Assembly (NCBI RefSeq): GCF_003217215.1
Contig: NZ_QJTD01000007.1
Span: 62,001-126,000 of the forward strand
DNA length: 64,000 nucleotides
Source of the DNA: Winogradskyella epiphytica
GTDB taxonomy: Bacteria; Bacteroidota; Bacteroidia; Flavobacteriales; Flavobacteriaceae
Direction: 5' to 3'
The notes beneath the pieces are model-generated. The model made no database searches, had not been told where the DNA came from, and was given only the letters and a program-made list of their open reading frames with translations. Of this stretch, positions 54,899 to 64,000 are shown in pieces. The first letter of the stretch is position 1; the number at the start of each line of letters is the position of its first letter. Both the position numbers and the translations under genes were made by a program.

Positions 54899-57800
54899 TT
54901 AAAACTTTATCACCTTAGTGTATTCTGTTTTTCCTACTTGTGTCAATTTAACTATATAAGCACCTCCATCTAAGTCTTCTCCAAAAATGTAAACATCTTT
55001 AGGGTTAAAATCACCTTTATGGACTAACTTGTTATTCAAGTCATAAACATGTATAGATACTCTGTCTTTATAATTTTCAGTTTTATACTTTAATTTGAAG
55101 TAATTGTCAGATGGATTTGGCCATGTCTTAACTACTGAAGAGTTCTTCTTTAGATCATCATCTTCATCATCTTGATCATTATCTTGATCCGAATGGTCAT
55201 TGGTGTCAATAACAGCACATGGGCTACAGATTGTATCTGCGTTCCAAATGACATTCTTATCAGCTTTTACTTCTTCAGCAATAAATAAACCAGTCATATA
55301 AGTTGGGACAGAATTTCTTCCATTCTTTCCTTTTACCTTAATTTCATTATCATTCGCATGAATTCGTGCATTGATAGACGATTCTTTCTTCACATCGACA
55401 TCGTCATCAACGTAAATTGTTACCATATAACCATAAGAGTTAAATAGTGTACGTTCTTCAAATTTTAAATCTTCATTGATAAATAAATTGGTACATCCTT
55501 CAAATTCGATAGTCACATCTTTTTTAGTCTTTAATTCGTTTATATACACATTAGACTGTGTAAAAATAGCTGTAGCACCTTTTTTTAATTCAATTTTATC
55601 ATATACCGAACCTGTAAGTGTTTGAGTTTGGTAACTATCTACCGTTACATCTGGACTATTTTTATCAGATTCGTTATTGTATAAGAAGTTTGGAATTGTT
55701 GGATTAGCTGGTTGATAAATTGCATTAGTCACAGAACTATTTTGCTGTATTTCAATTCTTGTCGCCTGTGCAAAATCGTCAATTTGACTATTCTTTTTTA
55801 CTTCAATTTCTCCTCTTCCATCTGTTACTCCAACGCCTCCTGATTGTACTATAGTTCCATCTTTTAACTCTACTTCTTCCGTAGCAATTATCGTATACGA
55901 TGAGGTTAGTGCACCTGGATCAAATTCCGTAACCGTATATTCTACATAAGCCGTACAGTTAGTTGCAGATGTTACTGTAACACCATAGGTGCCATTTCCT
56001 GACACTTCTATTGTTTGAGTCGACTCGCCATTATTCCATAAGTACGAAATCGCGTCATCACTGTTCGCTGTCAACTCAAGTACAGCTCCTTGACAGAATT
56101 CAGGAAGTTCACTTTCTGAAATAGTCACAGAAGGCATAATCCCGTTTACAGTTACAATTGCCGTACATGTTTCAATATTTCCATTATTATCTGTAATGGT
56201 TAGAGTCACCGTATTATCTCCAATATTTGCACAACTAAAGGATGAAGGACTAACCTCATAAGTGGCTATCCCGCAATTATCAGAAGAAGCGTTGTCTATA
56301 TCATCAGGTGTAATGCTTGCTAAACCATTGGCATCTAATGTCACTTGAAAATCCATACAACTCACTATTGGTACTTCATTATCAATAACTGTAATGGTCG
56401 TTGTACATGATACTATTTGCCCATTTCCATCATCAACAGTCCATGTAACTACAGTATCACCTTGAGCTAATACTTCATTTTCAAGGCTTGCTGTTCCGTT
56501 TAAATCGTTTGTAATACTAACATCTCCACAGTTATCTCTGAACTCAGCATCAAACTCCGTTCCTTGTACCGTATAATCACATTTTCCTACATCTGTATCT
56601 CTTATAGCGTTCGCAACGCATGATAATACTGGTTCTTCATTATCTTCAACTGTAATTTCCGTTGTACACGTTGCAGTAAGGCCTGAAGCGTCTACAGCGG
56701 TCCATGTGACTACCGTAGTTCCTTTTTGTAATACTTCACCAGCTATACTCGCTGTTCCATTTAAACTATTACTGATACTACCGCCTTCACAATTGTCGGT
56801 AAATGTGGCATCTAATTCAGCACCTTGAATTGTATAATTACATTGTCCTGGATCTGTATTTCTAATACCGCTTTCAACACAATTTATAATTGGCTCCATA
56901 TTATCTAATACGGTGACATAAGCCAAGCACGAATCACTATTACCGTTAACATCTGTTACAATAAGGGTTACTTCGATTCCTGTAGAACTGGAACCTTCAA
57001 CAGTATGACTTCCCAAATTAGACGAATCATCTTCTATCTTTTGTATCCATTCAGAGCCTAATGACGGGAACCCGTATACATTATCGATATTCCCATCGGT
57101 AATATGTGAAGCTCTAACTAAAGTTTTATTAATTGTACTATTACCTCCTTGATTCCATGAAGAGCCTGGATCTTGCCCTATTCTCCCAAAGACATCGATA
57201 TACGTATTGCCATTTCTTAACACAACAGCATCATCTCCATTAAATTGGAGTCCACCATCTTCTTGATCTGCAAGAGAAGTAAACGCGCTTGAAGCACTTG
57301 AATTACAAATAACGAATACCTCACCATCGGCAACACTTCCCTGAAGGTCAATAGTTTGACTTGCATACGTATTACCATTAAAAAATACTTGAATTGAATA
57401 TCCAGCCGTACTTAAATTGACTGTCTCACCAGTTCCATTATAGATTTCGATACACTTATTATTTCCACTTCCTTCTATATATTCAGAAATGAATAAATCG
57501 TTAGAAGGCGTCACTGTGCCTTCCATTACCACGTCACTACAATCGAAAGTTGATCTATCGAGAACCAAAGTATCTATTCCACAGTTATCAAAAGAACCAT
57601 TATCTAAATCTTCAGGAGCTATACTTGCTTGTCCATTTGCATCTAAATATACGGTGATATCCTGACAAACTACTGTTGGTGATTGGTTATCCTCAATCGT
57701 TATAACCGATGTACAAAACACAGTTTCTTGGCTTCCATCATTCATCGTCCAGATAACTGTTGTGTTTCCTACGGGAAGAATTTCTCCTGCAATTGAATCT

Positions 57801-59842
57801 GTTCCATTTAAATTGTTTGTAACTGTAATTGTAGTACAATTGTCTGATGCTGTAGCATCGAATTCCGTTCCATAAACCATATAATTACACTCCCCTACTT
57901 CAGTTTCTCTAGTAAGATCCATGACGCAGGTTGTTTCTGGTTCCAATATATCAACTACAGTTACCGTTGCTGTACATGAATTACTATTTCCATTTATATC
58001 GGTTACCGTTAAAACAACTTCAACTCCTGAGGAATTTCCTCCTGTTATGGTGTGACTACCTATTTGAGATGAATCATCTTTCGGATATGCTATCCACTCT
58101 GTTCCTAAAGCAGGAAAACCAACCGTATTATCAGTGTTTCCATCTGTAACAAATGGCGCTCTAACTAAGGTTTGGTCTTTCGTACTATTACCATTTTGAT
58201 TCCATTCCGAACCTGGATCTTGTCCAATTCTTCCGAATATATCTAGAGCGATTCCTCCTTTTAATAGAGCTATCGCATCATCCCCATTATGGGTCATGGA
58301 ACCTGTAAGTATATCAGCTTGACTTGTAAAACCACTATTTGCTCTAGAATTACATACAACAAATACATCACCATCAGCTAAAACTCCAGATAAGGAAATT
58401 AAATTCGGGCTCGTACTTCCGTTAGTATATCTCGCTAACTCATAATTTCCTGCACTTAAATCAACATCAGCTCCTGTTCCATTATATATTTCGATACACT
58501 TATTATTGCCTCCACCTTCTACATATTCAGATATAAATAAATCATGTGAAAGATTTGCTCCATCACTTTCTGAAACATCGTTGCAATTAAAGGTTGTTCT
58601 ATCTAAACTTATAGTGTCAATTCCGCAATTATCAGAAGAACCATTATCAATATCTTGAGCTGATATAATTGCCTCTCCGTTAGCATCTAAAAAGACTGTA
58701 ATATCTTGACAGACTACCGATGGTAATTCATTATCCTCTATAGTAACATTAAAACTGCAAGTTGAGCTATTTCCGTTAATATCAGTTATTACAAACGTAT
58801 TTGTAGTTGTACCTATTGGAAATAAACTCCCAGATGCTATGCCTTCTGTCTGCTCTACAGTGTCTACACCACAGTTATCAGAATTTGTGACGGTATAGTT
58901 AACTACTGCCCCACATGAGTTTGCATCTGAATTTTTGATTATATCACTTAGACATTCCGTTTCTGGTGCAAGCTCATCTAATACGGTAACATTGGCCGTA
59001 CACATACTTGTATTTCCCTGTGAATCTGTAACCGTTAAAGTCACAGGAATACCATTACTCCCGCCATTAATATTAATATCATGACTTCCTAAAAAAGTTG
59101 AGGTATCCTGTGGGTATTCAATCCATTCATTGACTAAGCTTGGAAATCCAGCGGCATTACTAATAACTCCCTCAGTTACATCAGGATGTCTAACTAATGT
59201 TCTATTTTGAGTTCGAATACCATTTCCACTCCAAAAGGAGCCAGGATCTTCACCTATACTCCCAAAAATGTCGATTCTGGTCCCGTTTTTCACTAAGGCA
59301 ACAGCATCATCTCCATTGAAATTTAACTGTCCGTCTGTTATATTTGCTTGATTTGTAAAAGACGAACTAGCGCTACTATTACAAACAACATAAACTTCAC
59401 CATCGGCAATAATTCCTGTTAAAGGGATTTCAACTCCAGAAGTACTACCATTTGAATATCTTTCTAATCTGTAATTATTTGCAGACAAATCAATAGAACT
59501 TCCCGTTCCATTATAAATTTCTATACATTTATTATTTCCACCGCCTTCAATATATTCAGAAATAAACAAATCAGCTATAATTGTCCCGCCTCCGCTAGCT
59601 CCCACATCATCACAATCAAATGTGCTTTGACTTAAGGTCATACTCGCGATACCACAGTCAGCCGTTGAACCATTATCTATATCTTGAGCCATAATACTCG
59701 CGACACCATCTGCATTTAAATAAACAGTTAAATCCTGGCATACAGCGGAAACAGTACAATTTGTAGATTCTTGTGATATCGCAGAATAAGAAATGAATAA
59801 AAAAAGAAAAGAAACGATAAAATTAGAATAGAGATGTCTCAT
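54899..59842 (-). CDS. Giant T9SS-secreted protein with three lamin-tail domains and HYR domains
   Basis: A 1647-residue secreted protein: signal peptide (ends about residue 24), then three units of about 350 residues. Each holds a CQDxTVxLDANG segment, a lamin-tail domain (DLFISEYIEGGGNNKCIEIYN at about 91; again near 433 and 790), and HYR-type domains (CTATVTVxD). From about residue 1200 come an SPxEFCQGAVLELTANS immunoglobulin-like domain, beta-rich filamentous sequence, an Asp-rich linker, and a C-terminal type IX sorting domain (KTWPNPSDNYFKLKY ... GGAYIVKLTQVGKTEYTKVI). Presumably surface-attached or released; ligand unknown. Confidence 0.9.
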   Translation of the reverse strand: MRHLYSNFIVSFLFLFISYSAISQESTNCTVSAVCQDLTVYLNADGVASIMAQDIDNGSTADCGIASMTLSQSTFDCDDVGASGGGTIIADLFISEYIEGGGNNKCIEIYNGTGSSIDLSANNYRLERYSNGSTSGVEIPLTGIIADGEVYVVCNSSASSSFTNQANITDGQLNFNGDDAVALVKNGTRIDIFGSIGEDPGSFWSGNGIRTQNRTLVRHPDVTEGVISNAAGFPSLVNEWIEYPQDTSTFLGSHDININGGSNGIPVTLTVTDSQGNTSMCTANVTVLDELAPETECLSDIIKNSDANSCGAVVNYTVTNSDNCGVDTVEQTEGIASGSLFPIGTTTNTFVITDINGNSSTCSFNVTIEDNELPSVVCQDITVFLDANGEAIISAQDIDNGSSDNCGIDTISLDRTTFNCNDVSESDGANLSHDLFISEYVEGGGNNKCIEIYNGTGADVDLSAGNYELARYTNGSTSPNLISLSGVLADGDVFVVCNSRANSGFTSQADILTGSMTHNGDDAIALLKGGIALDIFGRIGQDPGSEWNQNGNSTKDQTLVRAPFVTDGNTDNTVGFPALGTEWIAYPKDDSSQIGSHTITGGNSSGVEVVLTVTDINGNSNSCTATVTVVDILEPETTCVMDLTRETEVGECNYMVYGTEFDATASDNCTTITVTNNLNGTDSIAGEILPVGNTTVIWTMNDGSQETVFCTSVITIEDNQSPTVVCQDITVYLDANGQASIAPEDLDNGSFDNCGIDTLVLDRSTFDCSDVVMEGTVTPSNDLFISEYIEGSGNNKCIEIYNGTGETVNLSTAGYSIQVFFNGNTYASQTIDLQGSVADGEVFVICNSSASSAFTSLADQEDGGLQFNGDDAVVLRNGNTYIDVFGRIGQDPGSSWNQGGNSTINKTLVRASHITDGNIDNVYGFPSLGSEWIQKIEDDSSNLGSHTVEGSSSTGIEVTLIVTDVNGNSDSCLAYVTVLDNMEPIINCVESGIRNTDPGQCNYTIQGAELDATFTDNCEGGSISNSLNGTASIAGEVLQKGTTVVTWTAVDASGLTATCTTEITVEDNEEPVLSCVANAIRDTDVGKCDYTVQGTEFDAEFRDNCGDVSITNDLNGTASLENEVLAQGDTVVTWTVDDGNGQIVSCTTTITVIDNEVPIVSCMDFQVTLDANGLASITPDDIDNASSDNCGIATYEVSPSSFSCANIGDNTVTLTITDNNGNIETCTAIVTVNGIMPSVTISESELPEFCQGAVLELTANSDDAISYLWNNGESTQTIEVSGNGTYGVTVTSATNCTAYVEYTVTEFDPGALTSSYTIIATEEVELKDGTIVQSGGVGVTDGRGEIEVKKNSQIDDFAQATRIEIQQNSSVTNAIYQPANPTIPNFLYNNESDKNSPDVTVDSYQTQTLTGSVYDKIELKKGATAIFTQSNVYINELKTKKDVTIEFEGCTNLFINEDLKFEERTLFNSYGYMVTIYVDDDVDVKKESSINARIHANDNEIKVKGKNGRNSVPTYMTGLFIAEEVKADKNVIWNADTICSPCAVIDTNDHSDQDNDQDDEDDDLKKNSSVVKTWPNPSDNYFKLKYKTENYKDRVSIHVYDLNNKLVHKGDFNPKDVYIFGEDLDGGAYIVKLTQVGKTEYTKVIKF

Positions 59843-60210
59843 AGTTTTAGGTTATTGTTGGTTGATTACAATAGACCAAAACATAAGCATGCGTAAATTC
59901 ATATGGCTAACATATGATCAGACGCTAAAAGAATAATTTTAAAGTAGAATTGGTTGGCTACAATAGGTCCCCAAAATGAAAACTGTTGATTAATAGCGTT
60001 ATAAATGTAGAAATTTATATCGAACAAACACAATTTAGTAATTTTATTAAATGGTTTCTAGCTGTGTTTTCGACAAATCGTACTAAATTTTAGACCAACC
60101 GTTAAATAAAACTGTAAAATTTTACTTTCAAAAAGCTACAGAACTACTCTTTGCTGGAAAGTTGTTGAATAGTAATTTATAGAGCTTAAGCTCATGGTCT
60201 AGAGCCTATC
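59843..60210. other. Gene-free 368-bp region with two near-identical direct repeats
   Basis: It separates the giant T9SS gene start (59842) from the patatin gene stop (60211). Two related 24- to 27-nt direct repeats stand at 59858-59881 and 59950-59976, both starting TTGGTTG and containing TACAATAG and ending CCAAAA. They lie in the promoter region of the giant gene. I see no TAnnTTTG box and no ORF. Confidence 0.55.
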
Positions 60211-60987
60211 CTATAAGTTATATTTAGATAGAAGATCCGCATTAGATTCTATGGCCTCTATTGCCGTTTCATATCCAATTTTGAAAATGACGTCTATATT
60301 CTTTTTATCAAAGGTACCATAGTTTCCTAGTTGATTAGGCGCAATCATCATATCGCAATCCTTAAATTTTTGAAGATCTTCTTGATAAGATTTTATTTTA
60401 AAGGCACGTTCTACTACAGAGTATGAATGTTTAATATCTTCCTTTTTTATATGATGAAACCCATTGACGTAAATACCTATTAGTAAATCACACTTCGACT
60501 TTAAGAGGTCTACCGGAAAGTTATTTAATACACCACCATCTACATAATACGAATTTTTCATTTTAACTGGAGAAAAAACTCCAGGAAATGCCGCAGATGC
60601 AAGTACTGGTTTTATAAGTTCTCCCCGACTAAAAGTTTTTAAATTTCCTTCTAAAATATCTGTAGCCGTTATGGTTAACTTTCGTTTTAAAAACTTAAAA
60701 TTATCTTCCTTTAAATAGGTCTTAAGCATAGGGTAATATTTATCCGCATCTATAAAACCTGGTTTACCATAGGCGTATTTTGTAATATCTACAAGCTGAA
60801 AACTTTTAAAAAACACTAATATTTCCTCCCAGTTATAACCATAGGAATACAAAGCACCAACTATAGCGCCTGCACTTGTCCCAGTAATATGTGTAGCATG
60901 TATACCATGTTCTTCTAATGCTTTTATAACACCAATATGCGCTGCTCCACGCATTCCTCCACCAGACAATACTAAACCTATAGACAT
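60211..60987 (-). CDS. Patatin-like phospholipase family protein
   Basis: A 258-residue acyl hydrolase with the patatin Ser-Asp dyad: oxyanion loop SGGGMRGAAHIG, nucleophile GTSAG (Ser38) and DGG (Asp150). There is no signal peptide and no beta-barrel C-terminus, so a cytoplasmic or membrane-associated lipase is likely. Single gene. Confidence 0.92.
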   Translation of the reverse strand: MSIGLVLSGGGMRGAAHIGVIKALEEHGIHATHITGTSAGAIVGALYSYGYNWEEILVFFKSFQLVDITKYAYGKPGFIDADKYYPMLKTYLKEDNFKFLKRKLTITATDILEGNLKTFSRGELIKPVLASAAFPGVFSPVKMKNSYYVDGGVLNNFPVDLLKSKCDLLIGIYVNGFHHIKKEDIKHSYSVVERAFKIKSYQEDLQKFKDCDMMIAPNQLGNYGTFDKKNIDVIFKIGYETAIEAIESNADLLSKYNL

Positions 60988-61011
60988 AAACTTATTGTTT
61001 TAAAACTGTCT

Positions 61012-61019
61012 CAAAATTA
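61012..61019 (-). promoter_or_regulatory. -7 element upstream of the patatin-like gene
   Basis: Minus-strand TAATTTTG, an exact TAnnTTTG match 25 nt before the ATG. No TTG is found at -33. Confidence 0.35.
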
Positions 61020-61239
61020 AGATTTATAATAAAACTCGCTAATGATATGAGTGAATATGATGTTCTAATTTGAAACTGATATTTTCTTTAATCTATAATG
61101 ACTAAAAAATTGCATCTCTAAACTAAATGTAGTCTTAAAATAAAACAACTACACAAGAGTTTTGGCGATAATCAACTAATATTCAAGATAAATTTGAAAT
61201 TCATAAAGATAGAAACTTTGTCCTTATGAGTATATTATT

Positions 61240-61710
61240 TCATAAATCTGATACATACTGTTTCCTCATTTTACCTGTAAGTTCTTCAACTTTTATTTGA
61301 AAAACGACAGGCAAATCATCCGTGTAGATTTTGCTCGAAAACTCACTGATGTAATCTAGTTTTCTATGTTCTTTATTGATAATTAAATCTTTCACCCCTA
61401 GTGAAAATTGATGCAGTTTGGCTTTAGCTTCGCTACCGGTTAATTCTTCATACTTTCCATGTGCCAGTACAGATTTCCATAAGTTAACAGAATCGATTTC
61501 CGAAATGCTGATTGAAACATGAGCATCTTTTCTCATGGCACTTATTTTATGCCCTTCGGAAGAATAGCCAAGAATGACATTGTTTTGAGCATCAAAAAAA
61601 TAAGTAACTGGCACTACGAACGGTCTATCTTTGTAGATATAGGCTAAGTTTCCTATATAATTAGAAGATAAAATATGGAGACATTCTTGTGCATCTAAAA
61701 CTCGTATCAT
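61240..61710 (-). CDS. Pyridoxamine 5'-phosphate oxidase-like flavin-binding protein
   Basis: A 156-residue split-barrel flavoprotein of the NimA/PNPOx-like group. The start is the ATG at 61710 (MIRVLDAQECLHIL); the frame extends to a TTG at 61728. Barrel pieces are GNLAYIYKDRPFVVPVTYFFD and GHKISAMRKDAHVSISISEID. It likely binds FMN or F420-like cofactor; substrate unknown. Confidence 0.85.
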   Translation of the reverse strand: MIRVLDAQECLHILSSNYIGNLAYIYKDRPFVVPVTYFFDAQNNVILGYSSEGHKISAMRKDAHVSISISEIDSVNLWKSVLAHGKYEELTGSEAKAKLHQFSLGVKDLIINKEHRKLDYISEFSSKIYTDDLPVVFQIKVEELTGKMRKQYVSDL

Positions 61711-61768
61711 AATCGCATTTATTTTCAACTAAGTTATTTGATTTCAAACAAACAAGTTATGACATTCA

Positions 61769-62992
61769 TCAGTTGGAAGTCGATCTTAATTCGATTAAAG
61801 TGATCTCAGGCCGCATTCCTATTCTCGCTGGAAAGCCTAACCAACCCAAGCCGCGATTAACATATAGGTATTGATTGTTTTGTTCGTATAGTCCTGCCCA
61901 GTGTTTAAACTTATATTTTATAGGACTCCATTGCTTGTTTTTATATTGAAAACCGGCTTGCATGCCATGAGTATGTCCTGCTAATGTGAGGACGACATCC
62001 GTTTTCTCAATCACTTCTTCAGTCCAATGCGTGGGATCATGTGATAGTAATATTTTAAAGGAAATATCTTGAACATCGGTCAATGCTTTTTCCAAATCCC
62101 CATATTGTTTAAACGGCGGGGTTCCCCAATTCTCCACACCAACTATAGCTATTTTCTCTTTATTTTTTGAAATAATCTTAGATTCATTCATCAATAACTC
62201 GAAATCAATTGTTTTGAAGAATTCAGTAATACCAATAAAATTTTCTTTTTTAGCCTCTTCCGATTCCCATTGACTATAATCACCATAATCATGATTACCT
62301 AAAATAGCATACTTTCCAAGTTTCGCTTCTAATTTCTTAAACACTTTATCCCAACCTTTTAATTCCCAGGCATAATTATTGACCAAGTCTCCTGTCATAA
62401 CAATATAATCTGGTTTAAGATTGTTTATTTTTTCCATGGCGATTTCAATTTTTTTATAGGCATAATTAAAACTACCTAAATGTAAATCTGAAATTTGAAC
62501 AATCTTTAATCCATCGAAAGACTTAGGTAACTTTTTAGAGCTTAGGCTATGATGATAAATTTTGTACTTATAAATAGCTTTAAAAATACCATGAAGAATT
62601 ACAAAGAATGGCAAAAAACCCGAGAGCAACCCAACTATTGGCACTATAAAAAATGATTGTGTCTCGGTAAGTAAGTAGTTTGAAAAATAAAGAATTGTAA
62701 TGACAATGACGAAAATGAGTTTAGGCACAAAAGACAAAACTCCTAGTCCGTAAAAACGTGAAATAAGAACTTGCTTTCTCGTTGGACTAATATCATCTAA
62801 AGTTATTTTTAGAACAATTATAGAAACCACCAAGCCTACTGTAAACACCCAAAACAGAACGTTAATTGCCGTTCTAATCAATGATGACTCTATAAGTTGT
62901 GTTATAGATTGCAACCAATAAAATGCTACGGTATCTACTACTAAAATAGCTACACACAATAATATAATCGTAAACAGTGAAAACGATTTCAT
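61769..62992 (-). CDS. Membrane-anchored metallophosphoesterase (YkuE/YaeI type)
   Basis: A 407-residue protein with four N-terminal spans (about 1-150) and a cytoplasmic or periplasmic calcineurin-like domain. Metal-binding motifs are complete: VQISDLHLGSF (D and H), VMTGDLVNN, ILGNHDYGD, LLSHDPTHW and LAGHTHGMQ. Relatives act on lipid A or UDP-sugars; specificity here is unknown. Confidence 0.9.
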   Translation of the reverse strand: MKSFSLFTIILLCVAILVVDTVAFYWLQSITQLIESSLIRTAINVLFWVFTVGLVVSIIVLKITLDDISPTRKQVLISRFYGLGVLSFVPKLIFVIVITILYFSNYLLTETQSFFIVPIVGLLSGFLPFFVILHGIFKAIYKYKIYHHSLSSKKLPKSFDGLKIVQISDLHLGSFNYAYKKIEIAMEKINNLKPDYIVMTGDLVNNYAWELKGWDKVFKKLEAKLGKYAILGNHDYGDYSQWESEEAKKENFIGITEFFKTIDFELLMNESKIISKNKEKIAIVGVENWGTPPFKQYGDLEKALTDVQDISFKILLSHDPTHWTEEVIEKTDVVLTLAGHTHGMQAGFQYKNKQWSPIKYKFKHWAGLYEQNNQYLYVNRGLGWLGFPARIGMRPEITLIELRSTSN

Positions 62993-63039
62993 TGATTAAA
63001 TTTCTTTGTGTTTAAAGCATTTAAGAATGTCATTCATTT

Positions 63040-64000
63040 TTAATCCATTTTGTATCGAAGTAATCTCAAGGCATTTATTACCACGACTAAAGTTGACCCT
63101 TCATGAAATATAACAGCCAAACCAATATTGGTTAATCCTAAAATTGTAACAGGGACCAATACGGCAACAACTCCTAAGCTGATAAATATATTTTGCTTAA
63201 TTATTCGTTTAGATTCTCTGCTTAAACCAATAACGAAGGGTAAGTTCTCAATTTTATCAGACATAAGTGCCACATCTGCTGTCTCCAGAGCAACATCACT
63301 TCCCGCAGCTCCCATGGCTACACTTACCGTACTTAAAGCCATAGCTGGTGCATCATTTACACCATCACCAACCATTGCTACTTTTTTATCTCTATCTATT
63401 AGCGCTTGTATAGCGGTCACTTTATCTTCAGGAAGTAAATTTCCTTTAGCTTCTGTAAGCCCGATTTGTTTCGCAATGGCATCACCCACATTTTGATGAT
63501 CGCCAGTAAGCATCACCATATTCTTGATACCAATTTCTTTAAGCCTTACTAAGGTCGCTGCTGCCGTTTTTCTTGGCTGATCCATAACACTAATCATTCC
63601 GGCTAACTTACCTCTATAAGCAACCAGCATGACCGTTTGTCCTCCTGCAATGAGGCCTTCCATTTGCTCAAGAATAAATGACTCCACTTCAATATTAGAA
63701 GACGACATCAAATTGACATTACCTATATACACTTTTTCGCCATTATAATTGGCTTCAATTCCTTTGCCTTGAATCGCATTAACATCAGAACTTATGTGTT
63801 CCGGCTCTAAATTATATTGTGATTTAATATCATTACTAATTGCTTTTGCTAATGGATGATTACTTAAACTTTCTACATCGAGCACTATTTTTAGCAACTT
63901 TTCTTTATCAAATCCATTTAAAGGAAGTAACGATTTAAGCTTGGGCTTACCTTCGGTGAGGGTCCCTGTTTTATCAAAAGCAATGGTTGTTATTTCACCT
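63040..64000 (-). CDS. Heavy-metal translocating P1B-type ATPase, C-terminal part (runs off right edge)
   Basis: The ATPase is cut by the right edge; what remains starts just before the phosphorylation motif DKTGTLT (63960-63980). It includes the HP motif (SNHPLAKA), the hinge GDGVNDAPAM, and the last two spans. The final span reads NIGLAVIFHEGSTLVVVINA, the HEGST pattern of the P1B-4 (Co/Zn/Fe-type) group. Residues about 320 from the end match. The metal is predicted from this only; TM4 lies outside the window. Confidence 0.9.
   Translation of the reverse strand, partial: GEITTIAFDKTGTLTEGKPKLKSLLPLNGFDKEKLLKIVLDVESLSNHPLAKAISNDIKSQYNLEPEHISSDVNAIQGKGIEANYNGEKVYIGNVNLMSSSNIEVESFILEQMEGLIAGGQTVMLVAYRGKLAGMISVMDQPRKTAAATLVRLKEIGIKNMVMLTGDHQNVGDAIAKQIGLTEAKGNLLPEDKVTAIQALIDRDKKVAMVGDGVNDAPAMALSTVSVAMGAAGSDVALETADVALMSDKIENLPFVIGLSRESKRIIKQNIFISLGVVAVLVPVTILGLTNIGLAVIFHEGSTLVVVINALRLLRYKMD

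Noticed and set aside
60182-60193. 12-bp perfect palindrome GAGCTTAAGCTC
   Set aside because: Too short to support a terminator or operator, with no T-run and no second site nearby.

Overview
The window looks like a chromosome segment from a marine-type Flavobacteriaceae (Bacteroidota). The basis is low GC, almost no Shine-Dalgarno sequences, -7 elements of the form TAnnTTTG upstream of several genes, a type IX secretion C-terminal domain on a giant secreted protein, many lipoproteins with short Bacteroidota-style lipoboxes, and the tuf/secE/nusG/rpl/rpoB gene order. I see no rRNA, prophage, insertion sequence, CRISPR array or defence island.

Layout. (1) 1-9022, minus strand: the translation/transcription super-operon, read right to left: Xer-type recombinase, hpf, tRNA-Thr(TGT), tRNA-Tyr, tRNA-Gly, tRNA-Thr(GGT), tuf, tRNA-Trp, secE, nusG, rplK, rplA, rplJ, rplL and rpoB (cut by the left edge). 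Two consensus promoters sit inside the tRNA cluster, and a double hairpin separates rplL from rpoB. (2) 9141-26451: metabolic and envelope genes: Na+/alanine symporter, helix-hairpin-helix protein and acyl-CoA dehydrogenase in one run; DUF2851, PspC and an RCK potassium channel in another; a PLP-dependent cysteine synthase-type enzyme, a LolC/E-type permease divergent from a NamZ-like muramidase, a sterol-desaturase-family hydroxylase, a methyltransferase, an array of 104-bp repeats, and an amidohydrolase. (3) 24727-31268: a plug-less TonB-receptor-like barrel, a 1007-residue TPR protein, and a secreted beta-helix protein. (4) ftsE, then a surface-polysaccharide locus (32149-41857): KpsS-like and other glycosyltransferases, a sugar ketoisomerase and an aminotransferase for a 3-amino-3,6-dideoxyhexose, a FemAB/GNAT-like transferase and two tandem flippases. 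(5) 42129-50826: typA, kdsA, a TlpA-like lipoprotein, a lysine/alanine-dehydrogenase-like enzyme, and an EamA transporter. (6) 51013-51627: tmRNA (ssrA) with a structured leader containing a Flavo-1-like RNA. (7) 51797-59842: small secreted proteins and lipoproteins, one of them a pseudogene, and a 1647-residue T9SS cargo protein with three lamin-tail domains. (8) 60211-64000: patatin-like lipase, flavin-binding protein, metallophosphoesterase, and the C-terminal part of a metal P-type ATPase cut by the right edge.

The items I would look at first are the structured leader shared with tmRNA (51013-51197), the higher-order 104-bp hairpin array (22432-22942), the two-lesion lipoprotein pseudogene (53396-54030), the FemAB-like gene whose conserved N-terminus has no ordinary start codon (41759-41857), and the potassium channel with a TVGFA selectivity filter (about 13800). 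None of these is a clearly new multi-gene system. They are local anomalies that can be tested by alignment or RNA mapping.
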